Positions 38,458-46,680 of a stretch of DNA of 64,000 nt are shown here, one piece after another. The stretch covers positions 1 through 64,000 of the forward strand of contig JAZSPG010000042.1 in the NCBI GenBank assembly GCA_045537295.1. The letters run 5' to 3'. Each line of letters begins with the position of its first letter. The stretch's first letter is position 1. This stretch comes from Scatosoma sp045537295 (lineage in GTDB: Bacteria; Bacillota; Clostridia; Christensenellales; Borkfalkiaceae). The notes beneath the pieces are model-generated. The model was not told where the DNA came from, did no database searches, and saw only the letters and a program-made list of their open reading frames with translations. A program made the position numbers and the translations under genes.

Positions 38458-38979
38458 ATGTGCGATTTCTGCGGAGGTAGATTTATCCCGATGACGCGCC
38501 GTGAAAAGGGCGGCGCCGCAACGATGGCGGATGACTTTGGTTCGCTATTCGGGAAGCCGTCAGTGAGCGGCGTAAAACTCATAAGAGCCAAAGAAGGCGG
38601 TCTGTTTCTCGCCTATGACAACTCCGCGAAAGAGTACGGGCGCGGACTGTTGAAGATTGCCTACTGTCCGCTGTGCGGGCGGAAGTTGGAATCGGAAGAT
38701 GAGGATGACGGAACCGCCGCTAAACATTCCGTCAAGGATGACCTCCCCGCGTATCCGCCGGAACTCGAAGCGCTTGCGGAAGCTGTGGAGCCGTTGCATG
38801 ATTATCTGCTAAAATACGGCGACCAGCGCACACACGCGACCGTGACGCAATTCGGCGCAAGGTTGGAACACGAGGGAATCTCTATCCCGTTTGTCAAGGG
38901 CGGTTGCGACAAAACCGCAGATTTCGAGCGGGAAATTAAATCCATGATGGGGAGTGCGGCGGAATATGTGGTTGATTAA
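38458..38979 (+). CDS. Hypothetical protein with split zinc site
   Basis: 173 aa (TAGGAGGCG upstream). CDFCGG at the very start and CPLCGRKL near 71 could form one zinc ribbon with a long insertion. The C-terminal half (ALAEAVEPLHDYLLKYGDQRTHATVTQFGARL) is helical. Lies between portal and MuF genes. Function unknown. Confidence 0.6.
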   Translation: MCDFCGGRFIPMTRREKGGAATMADDFGSLFGKPSVSGVKLIRAKEGGLFLAYDNSAKEYGRGLLKIAYCPLCGRKLESEDEDDGTAAKHSVKDDLPAYPPELEALAEAVEPLHDYLLKYGDQRTHATVTQFGARLEHEGISIPFVKGGCDKTADFEREIKSMMGSAAEYVVD

Positions 38980-39241
38980 ATTACACGCGCAAGTTTCCGT
39001 ACTTTGCGCAATTTCGATTTTTGGCGTATTCGCGGTCTATTGGAAAAGCATTGTCAAAAACGGATGGGCGCAAGGCGACGGAAAAAAGCGCGGACTGTTT
39101 ATGCGTTTCGTGCGGTTTTTGAAGGCGTTCCTTCTTCTTCTTATTACGAGCGCTATTCCGTTTGTCAATATCGCCACCGTTTTGAAAGTGTGGACAATGG
39201 CGACGCAGACGAAGGAGAGCGCGGACAATGCCGACGCATGA
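38966..39241 (+). CDS. Two-pass membrane protein
   Basis: 91 aa from ATG 38966, overlapping the previous gene by 14 bp. Hydrophobic helices at about 8-27 (VSVLCAISIFGVFAVYW) and 52-75 (AFLLLLITSAIPFVNIATVL). Unusual within a head-gene cluster. Function unknown. Confidence 0.5.
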   Translation: MWLIKLHAQVSVLCAISIFGVFAVYWKSIVKNGWAQGDGKKRGLFMRFVRFLKAFLLLLITSAIPFVNIATVLKVWTMATQTKESADNADA

Positions 39242-40307
39242 CGAAGCCCACCAAATGACGGACCTCTATCTGTCCGACATTGAAAAGCGTCTGCGCAAAG
39301 AGTACGGCAAGGCCGCGCAGGACGTACAGCGGAAACTTGACGATTATCTCCGCCGTTTCCGCATAAAAGATGAAATCTGGCGGAAACGCCTTGCGGCGGG
39401 GGAAGTCACGGCGGCGGACTATCAGCAATGGCGGCATGGACAAATTATGATTGGCAAGCGATGGGAGGATATGCGCGATACCTTAGCGCAGGATTTGCGA
39501 AACGCGGACAAAATAGCGCGGTCCATTGTGGACGGCTACCGTCCAGAGGTGTACGCGCTAAACCACAATTACGCAACGTTCCTGATTGAGCGCGATAGCC
39601 TTGTAGATACCTCATACTCTCTGTATTCGCGGGAAGCGGTCGAGTATCTTATGCGCGATGACCCTGATTTGCTCCCGCCGCCGTCAAAGCGCGTATCCGC
39701 CGCAATCGCGGAAGGCCGCGCTATCCGCTGGGAGCGGCAACAGGTACAATCCGTCATGCTACAGGGTATCTTGCAAGGCAAGGGGATTCCCGAGCTTGCG
39801 CGGGACGTGTCACGCGACCTTGCGACGCGCAATCTGGGCGACGCCGTGCGATACGCCCGCACAGCGATGACGGGCGCCGAAAATAAGGGGCGGCTTGACG
39901 CGTATCACAGGGCGCAAAGTCACGGCGTACAGCTACAAAAAACATGGCTGGCCGCTCTTGATAATCGGACGCGGCACGAGCACAGGATGTTAGATGGACA
40001 GACCGTCGACACCGATAAGCCCTTCCGCAACGCTTACGGCGAAATCATGTATCCGGGAGACCCGTCCGCAAGACCCGCCAACGTCTGGAACTGTCGCTGT
40101 ACGCTGATTTCGCAATTACGCGGGTTTGAAACCGACGTGAAAGATTTATCGTTGCGCAACACGGACAAATTGAACGGAATGACCTATGAGGAGTGGCTAC
40201 AGGCGAAACCCGTCTACAATCCGATAAAGGCGCCGATTGAGAAGCAGAACGCAATCAAGGGCGCGTATATCCAAGAGTACAAAGACGCGAGGAGGCGGTT
40301 AGGATGA
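39228..40307 (+). CDS. MuF-like minor head protein
   Basis: 359 aa (GAAGGAGAG upstream). Helical N-terminal two-thirds and a C-terminal Mu-F domain (about 225-285): KTWLAALDNRTRHEHRMLDG, YPGDPSARPANVWNCRC. Such proteins sit on the portal and may enter the cell with the DNA. Its position after the portal is standard. Confidence 0.93.
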   Translation: MPTHDEAHQMTDLYLSDIEKRLRKEYGKAAQDVQRKLDDYLRRFRIKDEIWRKRLAAGEVTAADYQQWRHGQIMIGKRWEDMRDTLAQDLRNADKIARSIVDGYRPEVYALNHNYATFLIERDSLVDTSYSLYSREAVEYLMRDDPDLLPPPSKRVSAAIAEGRAIRWERQQVQSVMLQGILQGKGIPELARDVSRDLATRNLGDAVRYARTAMTGAENKGRLDAYHRAQSHGVQLQKTWLAALDNRTRHEHRMLDGQTVDTDKPFRNAYGEIMYPGDPSARPANVWNCRCTLISQLRGFETDVKDLSLRNTDKLNGMTYEEWLQAKPVYNPIKAPIEKQNAIKGAYIQEYKDARRRLG

Positions 40308-40795
40308 GCGCGGGCATGGGTAAGCAATCCGGATATGTCAATATCTCCAACAACTCCGACAGATTCAAGGAGGCGGCGGAAGAGGCGTTGAAAAAAATCG
40401 CCGAGCAAGTAGGCCTAAAAGCGGCGGGATATGCGCAGATGTTAGCTCCCCATGATACCGGATTGCTCCGGAACTCTATCGGGTACGCCCTAAGCGGCGA
40501 AACGCCGTCATTAGGGTCCGCTGGCGGCGGGAGGCAGAAACGCACGTATAAGGCGGACAATCCCGACAAAGACGGCGTTATCCAAAAGGGCACGTACAGC
40601 GGACACGTCCCCTCCGCAAAAGCGAACGGATTAGCGGTGTACGTCGGGTCTGCGGTGGAATACGCGCCCTTTGTGGAGTGCGGAACCCGCAAGAGAAGGG
40701 CGAAACCGTTTCTCCGTCCCGCTATCGAGAACCACCGCGAGGAGTATCGGCGCATTGCGGAATCAGTCCTAAAAGGGGGCGGCGGAACGTCATGA
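40304..40795 (+). CDS. HK97 gp10-like head-tail joining protein
   Basis: 163 aa, ATGA overlap. LKKIAEQVGLKAAGYAQMLAPHDTGLLRNSI is the conserved gp10 motif (AP-DTG-LR-SI), with VEYAPFVECGTRKRRAKPFLRPAI near the C-terminus. It probably joins tail tube and head. The family is normally placed later in the cluster; here it comes before the scaffold. Confidence 0.9.
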   Translation: MSAGMGKQSGYVNISNNSDRFKEAAEEALKKIAEQVGLKAAGYAQMLAPHDTGLLRNSIGYALSGETPSLGSAGGGRQKRTYKADNPDKDGVIQKGTYSGHVPSAKANGLAVYVGSAVEYAPFVECGTRKRRAKPFLRPAIENHREEYRRIAESVLKGGGGTS

Positions 40796-40971
40796 CGGAA
40801 AGCGGAAAAATGCGGCGTGTAATCGAAAGCGGCGCGGAAGTTGCCCGCTTGCTTGTGCGCATGGGCATTGGCGAAAGCGGCGTAAGCGCGGAGGAATTGC
40901 AAAACCAGCGCGTCCGCCCATTACTCATTGACAGGCGGCGCAAGGTCTACCATTGCCGAAACGCGATTTGA
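40792..40971 (+). CDS. Small hypothetical protein
   Basis: 59 aa from ATG 40792 (ATGA overlap). Charged and helical (MTESGKMRRVIESGAEVARLL). Function unknown. Confidence 0.5.
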   Translation: MTESGKMRRVIESGAEVARLLVRMGIGESGVSAEELQNQRVRPLLIDRRRKVYHCRNAI

Positions 40972-40982
40972 GGAGGCTGACA

Positions 40983-41201
40983 ATGAGAAATGCCTCAACC
41001 AAACCCGCGCCGCGCTTATCCGCTGACGTTATCCGCGCAGTCGAGCGTATCCTTGCGCGGGGAGACGAAGCGAAGGTGTCCGCGTTGCGCGACGGCTTGC
41101 GCGTATCCTCCGTAAAATATAAAACGGAATGCGTTGACAAATCAGGCGCGGACGGGTATAATAATAGCGAATCTGACAAACCGCGAATGCGTGGAGTTTA
41201 G
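40983..41201 (+). CDS. Small hypothetical protein overlapping promoter F
   Basis: 72 aa (GGAGGCTG upstream). An amphipathic helix (RLSADVIRAVERILARGDEA) followed by KVSALRDGLRVSSVKYKTE, of the kind seen in phage zinc-free small regulators. Its 3' end contains promoter F. Function unknown. Confidence 0.5.
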   Translation: MRNASTKPAPRLSADVIRAVERILARGDEAKVSALRDGLRVSSVKYKTECVDKSGADGYNNSESDKPRMRGV

Positions 41202-41296
41202 ATGATATTGTTCCCCGTCCCGCAAGGGGACGGGAAGAGCCAAGAGGGGCTATCAGCTATCGGAGACGATGGTTGGTAGCCCCTCTTTTGCTTTTG
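41134..41296 (+). promoter_or_regulatory. Promoter F and attenuator leader for the capsid operon
   Basis: TTGACA (41134-41139), 17 bp, perfect TATAAT (41157-41162). In the leader are a hairpin CCCGTCCC-GCAA-GGGgACGGG (near 41212-41234) and a terminator with an 11-bp stem (41242-41252 with 41277-41287), an inner stem CTATCG-GAGA-CGATGG, and TTTTGCTTTT. It stands before the scaffold gene (41374), so capsid and tail expression should need read-through or upstream transcription. No loop-loop match like those of A, B, D and G was found. Confidence 0.8.
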
Positions 41297-41373
41297 GCGA
41301 AACCCGCCGCAAAATGGCGGATATTGCAAGCAATAAGGGCGAAGAAGCCCCCGAAAGAAAGGAATTGCTTATT

Positions 41374-42012
41374 ATGGCGCTTACTAACAAGGGGTTGCGG
41401 GAAATCCTCTCCGAAGCCGGAATCAGCGACGAAAACATGAAATCCGCCGTGGACAAAATCATGAGCGGACATAATGCAACGGTCGACGCGCTGAAAGAGC
41501 GGGAGGAAACCGCTATCAAAGCGCGGGATGACGCGCTGAAAGAGCGGGATACCTACAAGGCCAACGCCGAAAAGCTGGCGGAAGTACAGAAAGAGTTGGA
41601 AACCGTCAAGGGCGGAGACTGGGAGAACAAATACAACGCATTGCAAGCCGAAATCGCCGCGAAAGAAGCCCGCGCCGCCAAATCCGCCGCGCTGGAGACC
41701 TACTTCAAGAGCAAAGGCATTGACGGCGGCAACCTGAAAATCGCTATGCTGTCCGCCGCCGCGCAAGTGGACGCGCTGGAATTGAAAAAGGACGGCGCTA
41801 TCAAGGACACCGCCGCGCTTGACGCGCTGGTATCCGGCGACCTTGCGCCGCTCGTATCGCGCCTCGAGACGGTCCCCGCGCACAATCCGCCCGCGTCCGG
41901 CGCGACCGTGAAACCGAGGTACAGCACGCTCCAAGAGGCGATGAGTTACAAAAATCAACATCCGGAGGCGGAAATCAACTATGACCAGTTTTTCCCGCCG
42001 ACGGCAAAATAA
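41374..42012 (+). CDS. Gp20-type scaffold protein
   Basis: 212 aa from ATG 41374 (GAAAGGAAT upstream). KGLREILSEAGISDENMKSAVDKIMSGHNA at the start, a long coiled coil (about 35-85, EREETAIKARDDALKERDTYK) and a C-terminal part ending in FFPPTAK, as in phage minor structural Gp20 scaffolds. It directs capsid assembly and is located just before the capsid gene. Confidence 0.9.
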   Translation: MALTNKGLREILSEAGISDENMKSAVDKIMSGHNATVDALKEREETAIKARDDALKERDTYKANAEKLAEVQKELETVKGGDWENKYNALQAEIAAKEARAAKSAALETYFKSKGIDGGNLKIAMLSAAAQVDALELKKDGAIKDTAALDALVSGDLAPLVSRLETVPAHNPPASGATVKPRYSTLQEAMSYKNQHPEAEINYDQFFPPTAK

Positions 42013-42029
42013 CGAAAGGATGATACCGA

Positions 42030-43379
42030 ATGCCGGGAGTATTTGATACCAAATATTTCAACGCGGAAGTATTCGGGAATTACATTGACCGTATCCCGAA
42101 CCTCCGCATGAACCGCCTCTTGCAGTCCGGGGCTATCCGCAACAGGCAGGACATTGCCACGAATATGCGCGACGAAAGCGGCGGCAACTATATCGCAACG
42201 CCTCTTTTGGGGCTGATTGGCGGGACGCCCGGAAACTATAACGGGATTGAGGACATTGACTTAAGCTCTACCACGACCTACATGCACTCCCGCGTTGTTG
42301 TCGGGCGTCAAAAAGGCTGGGAAGAAAAGGACTTCTCCTATGACATCACGGGCGGCGTGGATTTCATGGCGAACGCCGCCGCGCAGGTGTCCCGCTATTG
42401 GAGCGATATTGACCAAAACACGATTGTGAGCATTTTGCGCGGCATTTTCTCCATGACGGGCACGGAGAACCTTGCTTTCGTGAATAACCACACGTCCGAC
42501 ATTACCGCCGTCACGAATACCAACGGCGTGACCGGATTTATCGACGGCCCCGCGCTCAACAGCGCGACGCAAAAGGCGGCTGGCTCCAACCGTTCCGCGT
42601 TCTCGCTTGTTATCGCAAACAGTAACGTCGTTGTCAACCTCGAAAACGCGAACATTGTGGCGCGTATCAAAGTCCGGGAAAACGGCATTGAGCGCGAAAC
42701 CGGGCTTGGAACTGTCGGCGGGCGGCTCCTGTTGGAGGACGATTACGGCACAGCCGCGACGCAGGGCGTCTATACCGTCACGATTTCCACCGCGCTTGCG
42801 TCCGGGGACAGCGTGAAGATTGCCGGGGTTACGTACAATTACGCTTCCGGGGCTACCACGGCGGCGGCGCAGGCTACCGCAATCGCAAGCGCTATCGGCG
42901 CGGACGCCACGGCGGGCGCGATTTACACGGCGACGGCGGACAGCGGCGTTGTGACCCTGACGGAAAAGAGCGGCAAGTACGGCTCCGGCGCCCCCGCGCT
43001 GGATACGTCCGGCTTGACTACTGGCGTTGTCGCTGTCGCCGAGGCTCCGTCCAGCGGCGCGAATACCGTCTACACGACCTACGTTTTGGGCAACGGCGCG
43101 ATTGAGTACACCAACTGCGGCGCGAAAGTCCCGTATGAGATGAGCCGCGACCCGCTCAAACACGGCGGTAAGGATATGCTTATCACGCGCCAGCGCAAGT
43201 GTTGGGCGCCTTACGGTATCAGCTTTACAAAAGCCGTTATGTCCACGACTTCCCCCGAAGACGCCGAACTTGAAAACGGCGTGAACTGGGAACTTGTGCA
43301 CAGCCCGAACGATAACGGCGTTATGCAGTATATCGACCACAAAGCGATTCCCATTGCCCGCATTTTGTCGCTGGGCTGA
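42030..43379 (+). CDS. Major capsid protein with an inserted domain
   Basis: 449 aa (GAAAGGATG upstream). HK97-like capsid pattern: NRLLQSGAIRNRQDIATNM at the start, AQVSRYWSDIDQNTIVSILRG as the spine helix, and the C-terminal LITRQRKCWAPYGISFTKA. Between about residues 247 and 345 an extra beta-rich, Ala/Thr/Gly-rich region (VYTVTISTALASGDSVKIAG ... YNYASGATTAAAQATAIASAIG) interrupts the fold. Such insertions usually stick out of the shell and stabilise it or act in surface binding. Confidence 0.92.
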   Translation: MPGVFDTKYFNAEVFGNYIDRIPNLRMNRLLQSGAIRNRQDIATNMRDESGGNYIATPLLGLIGGTPGNYNGIEDIDLSSTTTYMHSRVVVGRQKGWEEKDFSYDITGGVDFMANAAAQVSRYWSDIDQNTIVSILRGIFSMTGTENLAFVNNHTSDITAVTNTNGVTGFIDGPALNSATQKAAGSNRSAFSLVIANSNVVVNLENANIVARIKVRENGIERETGLGTVGGRLLLEDDYGTAATQGVYTVTISTALASGDSVKIAGVTYNYASGATTAAAQATAIASAIGADATAGAIYTATADSGVVTLTEKSGKYGSGAPALDTSGLTTGVVAVAEAPSSGANTVYTTYVLGNGAIEYTNCGAKVPYEMSRDPLKHGGKDMLITRQRKCWAPYGISFTKAVMSTTSPEDAELENGVNWELVHSPNDNGVMQYIDHKAIPIARILSLG

Positions 43380-43403
43380 TAACACGGAAAGGAGGCCGAC
43401 GCA

Positions 43404-43883
43404 ATGCCCACGACGAACAATGACGCGGGAGGCGTCAGCCTCCTTACGCTTTCCGCCGTCATGGGGGAGTGCAAAAACTTTTTTGTCCGCACGACGCGCA
43501 CGGGCGACTTTGCGATTTCCGGCGGCGTCCTGACGGGCGCGGAAGGATTGCTAATGCCGGGGCAATATTACCGCATTGCGGGGAGCGTGTTCAATGAGGG
43601 CGTTTTCCGTTACGGCGGATATGGCGTCGCAGACGATACGCTAACCGACGAGACGTTTTCCGGGCGCGTGGACGCCTTAGCCCCGCCGCGTGACTTTATC
43701 GCCCTTGCCGCCGAAATCGCCGACTGGCAGGCTAAATACGGCGCGGCGGCGGCGTCACCGTTCAATTCGGAGAGTTTCGGCGGCTACTCGTACACAAAGG
43801 CGTCGGGCGTCACGCAGGACGGCGGCGCGGGAGGCTGGCAGGCCGCGTTCCGGGCGAAGCTGGCGCGGTATCGCAAACTTTGA
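43404..43883 (+). CDS. Head-tail connector-region protein
   Basis: 159 aa (AAAGGAGGC upstream). Begins with Thr/Asn-rich residues, then ECKNFFVRTTRTGDFAISGG ... YYRIAGSVFNEGVFRYGG; C-terminal end has aromatic residues (FGGYSYTKASGV). Position right after the capsid suggests an adaptor. Family not firmly assigned. Confidence 0.6.
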   Translation: MPTTNNDAGGVSLLTLSAVMGECKNFFVRTTRTGDFAISGGVLTGAEGLLMPGQYYRIAGSVFNEGVFRYGGYGVADDTLTDETFSGRVDALAPPRDFIALAAEIADWQAKYGAAAASPFNSESFGGYSYTKASGVTQDGGAGGWQAAFRAKLARYRKL

Positions 43884-43900
43884 GGGGAGGCGGGCGTATT

Positions 43901-44782
43901 ATGGATGGACAAACGGAGATGTTTACAGATAACCCGGAGTATGACGCGTTTGTGGATAAATTCAAGCGCAAACTGACCACCGACGACTGCTATACGCCGG
44001 AGACCGTCTATAACGCCGTCGCTGATTGGGTATCGCAGGAATACGGCGTTGACCGCGCCTGTTTTGTGCGTCCGTTCTGGCCTGACGGAGATTATCAGAA
44101 TTACCCGTACTCGCCTGAATGCGTTGTTGTGGACAATCCGCCCTTCTCAATCTATGCGCAAATTTTGAGGTGGTATCAAGAGAACAGCGTCAAGTTCTTT
44201 GTGTTCGCGCCCGCTCTTACGCTGTTTTCGCGGGGCGATATTCCCGGCGTGTGCTATTTGCCAATCGGCGCGAACGTAACCTATGAAAATGGCGCGGTTG
44301 TTAAAACGTCCTTTGCTACCAACCTCGAAAAATGGAAAATACGGACTGTTCCGGCGCTCTATGAGCGCATAAAAGCCGCCAACGCGGAGAATGAGCGCAA
44401 ACTCCATAAGGCGTTGCCAAAGTACGCGTATCCAGACCATATCATAACCGCCGCGCTTGCGCAGAAATGGTGTCATTATGGGATTGAGTACAAAGTAGCC
44501 GCAAGCGATTGCGCCAAAGTCTCCGCGCTGGACGCGCAAAAAGAACACGGCAAATCAATTTTTGGAGGCGGCTTTTTACTGTCAGATTCCGCCGCCGCAG
44601 AACGCGCCGCCGCAGAACGCGCCGCCGCAGAACGCGCCGCCGCAGAACGCGCCGCCGCAGAACGCGCCGCCGCAGAACGCGCCGCCGCTATGAAGTGGCG
44701 GTTGTCCGAGCGGGAAATGGCGATTGTTAGGAGTTTAGGCGGCAACGAGAAAGGAGCTAATTGCAATGATGAGAAAACTTGA
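43901..44782 (+). CDS. Adenine-methyltransferase-like protein, second copy
   Basis: 293 aa from ATG 43901 (GGGGAGGCG upstream). It matches the methyltransferase part of the fusion at 33812 without the ParB domain: TTDDCYTPETVYNAVADWV, FVRPFWPDGDYQNYPY, DNPPFSIYAQIL, GVCYLPIGANVTYENGAVV. The C-terminus has six AAAER units. It sits between connector genes, an unusual place, and its 3' end overlaps the next gene start by 17 bp. Both copies lack an obvious AdoMet FxGxG motif, so enzymatic activity is likely but unproven. Confidence 0.8.
   Translation: MDGQTEMFTDNPEYDAFVDKFKRKLTTDDCYTPETVYNAVADWVSQEYGVDRACFVRPFWPDGDYQNYPYSPECVVVDNPPFSIYAQILRWYQENSVKFFVFAPALTLFSRGDIPGVCYLPIGANVTYENGAVVKTSFATNLEKWKIRTVPALYERIKAANAENERKLHKALPKYAYPDHIITAALAQKWCHYGIEYKVAASDCAKVSALDAQKEHGKSIFGGGFLLSDSAAAERAAAERAAAERAAAERAAAERAAAERAAAMKWRLSEREMAIVRSLGGNEKGANCNDEKT
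44528..44743 (+). repeat. Copy of the 34923-35078 segment with six 15-bp units
   Basis: GCCGCCGCAGAACGC (Ala-Ala-Ala-Glu-Arg) occurs six times in tandem at 44591-44680, against two at 34986-35015. All flanking bases are the same in the two segments (156 versus 216 bp, a difference of exactly four units). Confidence 0.95.
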
Positions 44783-45263
44783 CCTGTCCGCGCCTTGGCA
44801 AATTTACCGTCAGGAACTGGCGGAGCTTTTCACGCTTGACGACGCCGTGACCGTCGGCCCCGTGGAGGACGGCGACGAAAGCGAGCAAAAGTACGTGACG
44901 CTGAAAGTGTCGAACCGCACGACCGCCGCCGCGCTGGAAAAGCTCTTTAAAGAGCCTAAGGCGTTTGGCAACGTCAAACTGACCGTTGAAGTGAAAGACA
45001 CCGCGCAAGAGGAAACGCTGGCGGACATCCTGCGCGACGCCTTTGCCCACAACCGCCTTGTGCGCGGCGTGGAGACGCAGACCGACCCGACGGGGACGCA
45101 GTGGACGTATCTTGTCATGGAGGCGGATGTGTTGCAGTTTCCGGCGGACAATCTGGCGGACTATCGGCGCAACATGACCGTGACGGCGGAACAGGCGGCG
45201 CGTGACGTGCTGACGCTGGAAGCGGGGGCGGCGATTTGCACGGCGGATTTGCGCGAAAATTAG
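44766..45263 (+). CDS. Head-tail region hypothetical protein
   Basis: 165 aa (GAAAGGAGC upstream). Starts KLDLSAPWQIYRQELAELF with a Val-rich beta part (KYVTLKVSNRTTAAALEKLF), typical of proteins found between capsid and head-closure genes in these phages. Function unknown. Confidence 0.6.
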   Translation: MMRKLDLSAPWQIYRQELAELFTLDDAVTVGPVEDGDESEQKYVTLKVSNRTTAAALEKLFKEPKAFGNVKLTVEVKDTAQEETLADILRDAFAHNRLVRGVETQTDPTGTQWTYLVMEADVLQFPADNLADYRRNMTVTAEQAARDVLTLEAGAAICTADLREN

Positions 45264-45276
45264 GAGGCGTTGAATC

Positions 45277-45639
45277 GTGGCTTTAACGCCTATGATGGAA
45301 TCCATGGCGCATGATTGCGTCGTGATGGACCGCCGGACAATCCCTGACGGCGAGGGCGGATACACTATCGGATACGCCGAGGGCGCCGAGTTTCGGTGTT
45401 ATCCTTCTCTCGATAGCAGTATGCAGGCGCGGAAAGCCGAAAAAGAGGGCGTCACGTCGCTTTATACCGTGCTGATTCCGCAAAACGTCCCTTTGCAAGT
45501 AGGGGACGTGTACAAGGATACCACGGAGGGCGCGTATTTCCGCGTAACGTCGCGCCCCGACGAAAAACATACGCCCGCAACATCTACGCTTGATTTGAAG
45601 GCGTTTTCGGCGGAGAAATTGGAGGCGTTGCCGACATGA
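45277..45639 (+). CDS. Head closure (stopper) protein
   Basis: 120 aa from GTG 45277 (TTAGGAGG upstream). CVVMDRRTIPDGEGGYTIGY at the start and the beta-barrel pattern VGDVYKDTTEGAYFRVTSRPDEKHTP fit head-closure proteins of the SPP1 gp16 type, which close the portal after packaging. Confidence 0.75.
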   Translation: MALTPMMESMAHDCVVMDRRTIPDGEGGYTIGYAEGAEFRCYPSLDSSMQARKAEKEGVTSLYTVLIPQNVPLQVGDVYKDTTEGAYFRVTSRPDEKHTPATSTLDLKAFSAEKLEALPT

Positions 45640-46046
45640 CGGATGGGATATACAGCGCGGCGGCGTTCTTTTCGGCGGAGCGGCGCGGGCGGACGGTTAG
45701 CGTTTTGGGGACGCCGTACAGCGTGGAAGTCAAGAAGTACGACGACGACCCGCTCTTTTATGACGACGGATTTGCCGGATATTGCGACTGCCATACAAAG
45801 CGCATTGTCCTTTGCGATTTGAAAAGCCATAAGGATTTCAAGAGCGACCCGGAGGAAAAGTTGCTCATTATCATGAAAGCCACTTTGCGCCACGAGATTG
45901 TACATGCGTTTCTGGATGAAAGCGGCTTGCAGGATAACGCAGTCACTTACGATATTGCGTGGGCGAAAAATGAGGAAATGGTAGATTGGATAGCCTTGCA
46001 AGGCCCGAAAATCTATCAGGCATGGAAGGAGGCCGACGCGCTATGA
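45636..46046 (+). CDS. HExxH zincin-like metalloprotease
   Basis: 136 aa, ATGA overlap. It contains TLRHEIVHAFLDESGL (HExxH zinc motif near 88-92) and a downstream acidic residue in NEEMVDWIALQ that may be the third ligand. The start (VSVLGTPYSVEVKKYDDDP) and YCDCHTKRIVLCD are shared with a known phage family of unknown substrate. Expected to cut a structural or host protein. It is embedded among head-tail genes. Confidence 0.82.
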   Translation: MTDGIYSAAAFFSAERRGRTVSVLGTPYSVEVKKYDDDPLFYDDGFAGYCDCHTKRIVLCDLKSHKDFKSDPEEKLLIIMKATLRHEIVHAFLDESGLQDNAVTYDIAWAKNEEMVDWIALQGPKIYQAWKEADAL

Positions 46047-46288
46047 CGCTGGAGGAAACGTGCGCTCTTATGACGAGCGCGGAATACAAAGAGCGCTTTA
46101 CGGCGGAATACTGGCAGTTGCGCAGACACTTTGAGGCGTTACAGGCGATTTTGCGCGAATGGGACGCGGGGACGCTGAATTTCACGCCGACCTGTCCGCG
46201 CAGTCTGTATGGCTTGCAAATCAGCGCGATGAGCGAATATTTAGCCGTGCTGGAAGCGCGGGCGAAAATTGAAGGGGTGACGCTGTGA
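46043..46288 (+). CDS. crAss001_48-related small protein
   Basis: 81 aa (AAGGAGGCC upstream). The pattern MTLEETCALMTSAEYKERFTAEYWQLRRHFEAL ... FTPTCPRSLYGLQISAMSEYLAVLEARAKIE is a well-conserved phage family found across gut phages. Function unknown. Confidence 0.85.
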   Translation: MTLEETCALMTSAEYKERFTAEYWQLRRHFEALQAILREWDAGTLNFTPTCPRSLYGLQISAMSEYLAVLEARAKIEGVTL

Positions 46289-46680
46289 AACTGTTTGTCT
46301 CAATCCCCGTAAACGGACGCCCTGACAGCGACGTTGACGCCGAAAAAGCCGCTATTCTGGAGCGCGTCAAAGCCGTTTCTAACGGTTTGGTGGAACTCAT
46401 TGACACCTATGTTTCGGAGGACGCGCCTGTTACGGGCGACCGTTCCGGCGTGTATTATCTGGGCGAAAGTATTAAGCGCCTTGCGTCCGCCGACGCCGCG
46501 TATTTTGCGGACGGCTGGCAAGCGGCGCGTGGGTGCCGCCTTGAAAACGCCGTTTGCCAAATGTACGGAATCCCGATTCTTGACGCCGCCGCGCTTGAAC
46601 TCCGTCAAAGCGCCGAAGCGCGGCGCAAATGGGAGCGTAACGAGTGCGGGGTTGATGTTTCGGGAGGCGGTTCGCCGTGA
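46285..46680 (+). CDS. DUF4406 / deoxyribosyltransferase-like protein
   Basis: 131 aa from GTG 46285, coupled (GTGA-type overlap). KLFVSIPVNGRPDSDVDAEK, YYLGESIKRLASADAAYFADGW and CRLENAVCQMYGIPI show the nucleoside 2-deoxyribosyltransferase-like fold of DUF4406 (S-P-GR, D-AYFA-GW, GC-LE). Substrate unknown, perhaps nucleotides or NAD-like signals. Confidence 0.85.
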   Translation: MKLFVSIPVNGRPDSDVDAEKAAILERVKAVSNGLVELIDTYVSEDAPVTGDRSGVYYLGESIKRLASADAAYFADGWQAARGCRLENAVCQMYGIPILDAAALELRQSAEARRKWERNECGVDVSGGGSP

